DNA from: Colletotrichum lupini
Lineage: Eukaryota > Ascomycota > Sordariomycetes > Glomerellales > Glomerellaceae
Direction: 5' to 3'
Length of the DNA stretch: 64,000 nucleotides
Assembly: GCF_023278565.1 (NCBI RefSeq)
Contig: NC_064678.1
Span: 372,001 to 436,000, forward strand
A program made the translations under genes and the position numbers. The notes beneath the pieces are model-generated. The model was not told where the DNA came from and ran no database searches. It saw nothing but the letters and a program-made list of their open reading frames with translations. The stretch's first letter is position 1; each line of letters opens with the position of its first letter. Shown here one piece after another: positions 60,655 through 64,000 of this stretch.

Positions 60655-61533
60655 ACTCTAGAGTCGGACAGTGGCGGCAGCAGGTCCGGGATGCGTACCC
60701 CGCGAAAGAGCAGAGTTCCTACGTCCGCAGTTCGGATAGCTGCGGGCGGCCTTTCTGACGAGGCACCGTTCTGATGAAACTGGTGGAGACGCCTGACTAG
60801 CAAGTAACTATGCATTTGGACTCGCTTACTGGTGTCAGCAACAAACATATTAACCGAGTATGAACTTGTGGCTCTTGTTACCATTCCTGAGTATGAAAAC
60901 TCTCTGTTTCTCGTCCAGGTGGAGCTTGGTGTGTTAAACTCTGGCATAGGGAATAAGAAACCAATAAGAAGTTGTAAAAGTTGGTGCATGCGCTTATGCA
61001 TAGAGCAAAAACGATGATGTGACACGCTCCACGCGATACTTGCTCATACCAGGTGCGCAATATGATGGAACCCAGTAGAGTGGAAAGCGACATCCAAGCC
61101 ACCAAGAAGGCGGTTCGTGGAGCTGAAATAGAGTTTGTCTTTTTCCGCAGGTTACTTAAGCTATTCTGTAGTGTTATGTATTTTTCTGTCAAAGGCCCCT
61201 CTCCTCTGTAACCACTCAGCGTTTCAGTCCGGCCTCACGGCGTTCCCGTTCTCTGGGTTGACAAGAACGTACATGTCAGGCGCCGACTCATGTCCCCTGT
61301 TGACATGACTCAACAACAAGGCAAACACGATGATGGCTCGGAGGAACAGGTCAAGAACAACATAAATTTCGAGATGGCGGGCAAGCAGAAAGAGATAAAT
61401 ATCGTTGAAAGTCCGCCAAGATGGTTGGAATAATAATCATCTCCAGCGCACCATCTTACTATTCACTCAACGATTTCATCAACTTTATCACACATAATAC
61501 CTAAATCAGACTTTCCGGTTAAAGTCCAGCAAA
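60655..61533. other. intergenic: upstream region of the small secreted peptide
   Basis: 879 bp without a recognised gene. The right end is the promoter and leader of the peptide gene. Short frames on both strands overlap and have no recognisable features. Confidence 0.5.
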
Positions 61534-61725
61534 ATGAAGTTCTCCGCCGTCATCCTCTTTGTTGCTTCAGTCGCCGCCGTTGCTCTCGATACCGATGTCC
61601 CTCCTGCGCTCAGCCAGCCTGGTCGCCGTGGTGTTGACTGCGGGGCTTGCGACAGACTGAACTTCTGCCCTGGCAAGCCCAACAACAATGTCGAGTGCGA
61701 GCTTGACGGCTGCTGCAAGAAGTAA
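61534..61725 (+). CDS. small secreted cysteine-rich peptide with dibasic processing site
   Basis: 63 residues, intronless. Residues 1-17 (MKFSAVILFVASVAAVA) form a clear signal peptide. A short propeptide ends in Arg31-Arg32, a Kex2-type site, leaving a 31-residue mature peptide starting GVDCGACD with six cysteines (36, 39, 45, 55, 60, 61), enough for three disulfides, and ending CCKK. The family is not recognised; in fungi such proteins include secreted effectors and antimicrobial-like peptides, but no activity can be assigned from sequence. The leader ends CCAGCAAA before the ATG, a normal fungal start context. Its reading frame is the only one here with a signal peptide, which supports it despite the small size. 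Confidence 0.75.
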   Translation: MKFSAVILFVASVAAVALDTDVPPALSQPGRRGVDCGACDRLNFCPGKPNNNVECELDGCCKK

Positions 61726-62017
61726 ACGACTTCCTCGGGCTTCCAACTGAAAATTGAGATATCAACATGTACGTCATCAGATCTATTTTCTTTTTAAATC
61801 TTAAGGTGCGATACACAAGCTAACAACCACTCAGACAGCGCGCTTCGGATACCCATCACGGTTGCCGTATTTCTAACATGTGGGAACTTGGTGAAGTCAA
61901 CGTTCAGATGATCAAAGGTCTTAGCAACCTGATCTCAACTACCTTACCTTACCCAATACAACTGTTCAACCAATTTATTTGCCAACTCTGATCGGATGAA
62001 AGAGTACGAATATCATT

Positions 62018-64000
62018 TTACACCAAAGTTGCGTTCAACCTCTGCAGATCTTGGGTTCTCGAACTGTTCCCAATCCAGAAGTTGCACAGTCCTGTCTCGA
62101 CTTGCCATTTCCCGTCGACGAAGTAACCTAACTCGGCGTAAGGCACATTGAAGCTGACCTGTGAGGAGCTGCCTGCTGCGACTTCAACCTTGCCAAAGCG
62201 AATAAGCTTCATGACCGGGAACTCGATTTGATTGTACTCTGGACGATAGTAAAGCTGCACCACCTCCTGGCCATCTCTCGACCCCGTGTTCTTGACTGTC
62301 GCAGAGACAGTGACTTGGCTGTCCTTGTCACATTGACTGACAGTGCTGTTGTTACCCACTGAGTGGCATTGGAGAGAGACGAAAGAAATGTTGAAAGTCG
62401 TGTAGCTCAAACCAAAGCCGAATCTCAAAGGAGCATAACGTGTCAGTTCTGGCAAGTGCCAATCATACTGCGTCGCCGTCCCAAATCCACCCTGGTCATC
62501 GGACGGGAAATAGTCATAGGCCACAGGGAACGCGCCATCGGCTTCCGGAAAAGTGATTGTAAGCTTGCCACTTGGGTTCACACTACCAAAGAGGATTTCC
62601 ACCAAGGCGTCAGCTGTGAATTCACCGGCGAGCCAAGTGTGGATGATTGCCTTTGCCCTCTTGGCCGACTCTTCCAGCAGGAATGTCTGACCCCCGCTGA
62701 GTACCAACACAGTCGGCACGTCGGCGTTGATCACCGCATCGAGAAGCTGCTGTTGCAACCCGGGAAATCCCAAGTGCGGATGACTGAAGCCCTCCCCATC
62801 AGTCCGGTGAAGAGACTCGTACGAGTTGTCAAAAGACCCCCAGCCGGACCCGAGAACCACAACGGCAAGGCCCGCTTCCTTAGCTGCGTTGACAGCAGCC
62901 TCGATGCCCGAGCTGTCATTCGTGCGCAAGATGTCAACCCCTGCAACATATTTGACGTTTTCCACACCAATTTCTCGCTCTAGACTTCGACGGAAGGTAT
63001 CGCCATAGGAGGAATCTGAGGCGTTGTTGGCAGCATATTGGCCGGTATTGAGAATGTCGGCATAAGGGCCTAGCAGGGCAATTTGGTGCACTTCGCTGCG
63101 CTGCAAAGGCAGCGTGCCATCATTCTGAAGCAGCACAATTGCCTCGCGCGACACCTTGCGACTGATCTCAAGATGCTCCTCGCTGCGAAGAGTCGCGGTC
63201 AGATTCTCGACCGAGAGGCAGATCAAAGGTTCCAGTAGCAAATTTGATCTCAAGAATCGCTCGGACAGAGCTGTCGACAAGTTCCATGACCTCGGTATCG
63301 TTCGAATAGTTGATGAGCGTGGGGAATACAGAAGGCGGTCTCGGTGAAAGTTCGTGCTCCAGCCCACCCCGCAAAGCCTTTAGTCCGGCGTCCGCAAACG
63401 ACTTGGCGACCTTTGACTGAGTATACATGTTGCGAATCGAACCGGCGTCAGACATGATGAGACCTTTGAAGCCGAGCATCTCTCGAAGAACCTTTCTGTT
63501 GAGGTACTTGTTCATGGACATGGGAACCTGATCGACGCTGGCATATGATATCATCAGTGACAAGGGGTTTGCCTCTCGAAAGGCCTTGACATAGGGGGCT
63601 CCGAAGTCATTGAGGATATAGTTCAGGCCACTCTGAATGCTCGCAGTGTTCACGCCTCCGCTGCTAGAGCCGTAGACCCAGTGCTTGATTGTCGTTGCGA
63701 CTTTGACGAAACCGTTCTCATCTTTCTCCTGCATCGTGTTGATGTAGTGCGTCGCAAATTCGCCGACGAGGTAGCTGTCCTCGCCAAACCTAGGTGAAGT
63801 CATTAGGAAGAAGTAAGATTGTTGTTCGAAAGCACTTACATCTCGCCGTTTCTCCCATTTCTGGGATCTTTAGCAAGGTCAACCTCGGGCGATAACACCC
63901 AACGAGTGCCCATCGCCACATTTTCGTCACGAATAGCGGCTACGGCTTGTTCGTAAAGAGGAATATTCCACGTCGATCCCATGGAAAGGGCGCCAGGGAA
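62018..64000 (-). CDS. GH3 family glycosidase (beta-glucosidase-like), 5' partial, with apparent frameshift
   Basis: The gene enters from the right edge. A visible upstream exon (64000-63840) encodes FPGALSMGSTWNIPLYEQAV and EVDLAKDPRNGRNGEM, then an intron (63839-63790) and a long exon beginning FGEDSYLVGEFATHY. GH3 features are VATTIKHWVYGSSSGG, the nucleophile segment MLGFKGLIMSDAGSIRNM (Asp), EAIVLLQNDGTLPL at the start of the second domain, GQTFLLEESAKRAKAIIHTW, FGFGLSYTTFNISF and a C-terminal FnIII-like domain ending at TAA 62018-62020. Around 63209-63213 the family sequence switches frame by one base (FDLPLG to VENLTATLRSEEHLE), with no room for an intron. This is either a real frameshift (broken gene) or a sequence error. 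Predicted role: hydrolysis of beta-linked sugars; secretion cannot be judged because the N terminus is missing. Confidence 0.82.

Noticed and set aside
61026..61192. Hydrophobic minus-strand frame before the peptide gene
   Set aside because: It begins and ends at arbitrary points, has no conserved motif and lies in a promoter-like interval.

Overview
The window is nuclear DNA of a filamentous ascomycete, most likely a plant-associated member of the Sordariomycetes. The evidence is the many short GT-AG introns (about 37-90 nt, longer in a ribosomal protein gene), GC-rich coding sequence, and families typical of such fungi: cyanide hydratase, a Pth11-like receptor, a Clr5-ankyrin protein, zinc-cluster regulators and a tiny secreted cysteine-rich peptide. 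It also carries AT-rich retrotransposon copies that look mutated by RIP (repeat-induced point mutation). Genus and species cannot be fixed from the sequence alone.

Positions 1-9700 hold conserved housekeeping genes: the 3' part of a ubiquitin-like/BAG co-chaperone, a five-exon 60S ribosomal protein L16 (uL13) gene, a tRNA-Ala(AGC), a small Swi5/Sae3-type recombination mediator, and a four-exon 1170-residue Clr5-ankyrin protein. Positions 10400-21600 hold secreted or membrane functions: an alpha/beta hydrolase, a Pth11-like seven-helix receptor, a secreted carboxylesterase and an NAD(P)-dependent reductase. A 4.3 kb stretch there (11.4-15.7 kb) has no recognisable gene.

Positions 21.7-51.0 kb are a transposon-rich block. 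Three copies of one Ty1/copia retrotransposon (21720-28565 minus, 32030-39441 plus, 43623-51045 minus) have 202-205 bp LTRs and 5-bp target duplications. Their coding capacity is destroyed. Between them lie two intact gene pairs: a short-chain dehydrogenase with a methyltransferase (28.6-32.0 kb), and a cyanide hydratase with a DHCR24-like flavoprotein (39.4-43.6 kb). The third element ends 47 bp upstream of the flavoprotein start codon, reading towards it.

Positions 51-64 kb are again gene-rich: an acidic orphan protein, an MFS sugar/quinate-type transporter, a divergently transcribed cytosolic sulfatase, a regulator with two tandem Zn2Cys6 clusters, a 63-residue secreted cysteine-rich peptide with a dibasic processing site, and a GH3 glycosidase that runs off the right edge and carries an apparent frameshift. 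The shared transporter/sulfatase promoter contains a 10-bp inverted pair of CGG-N4-CGG sites. Transporter, sulfatase and the nearby dual-zinc-cluster regulator are the best candidate in the window for an undescribed functional unit, possibly uptake and intracellular desulfation of a sulfate ester. That function is inference.
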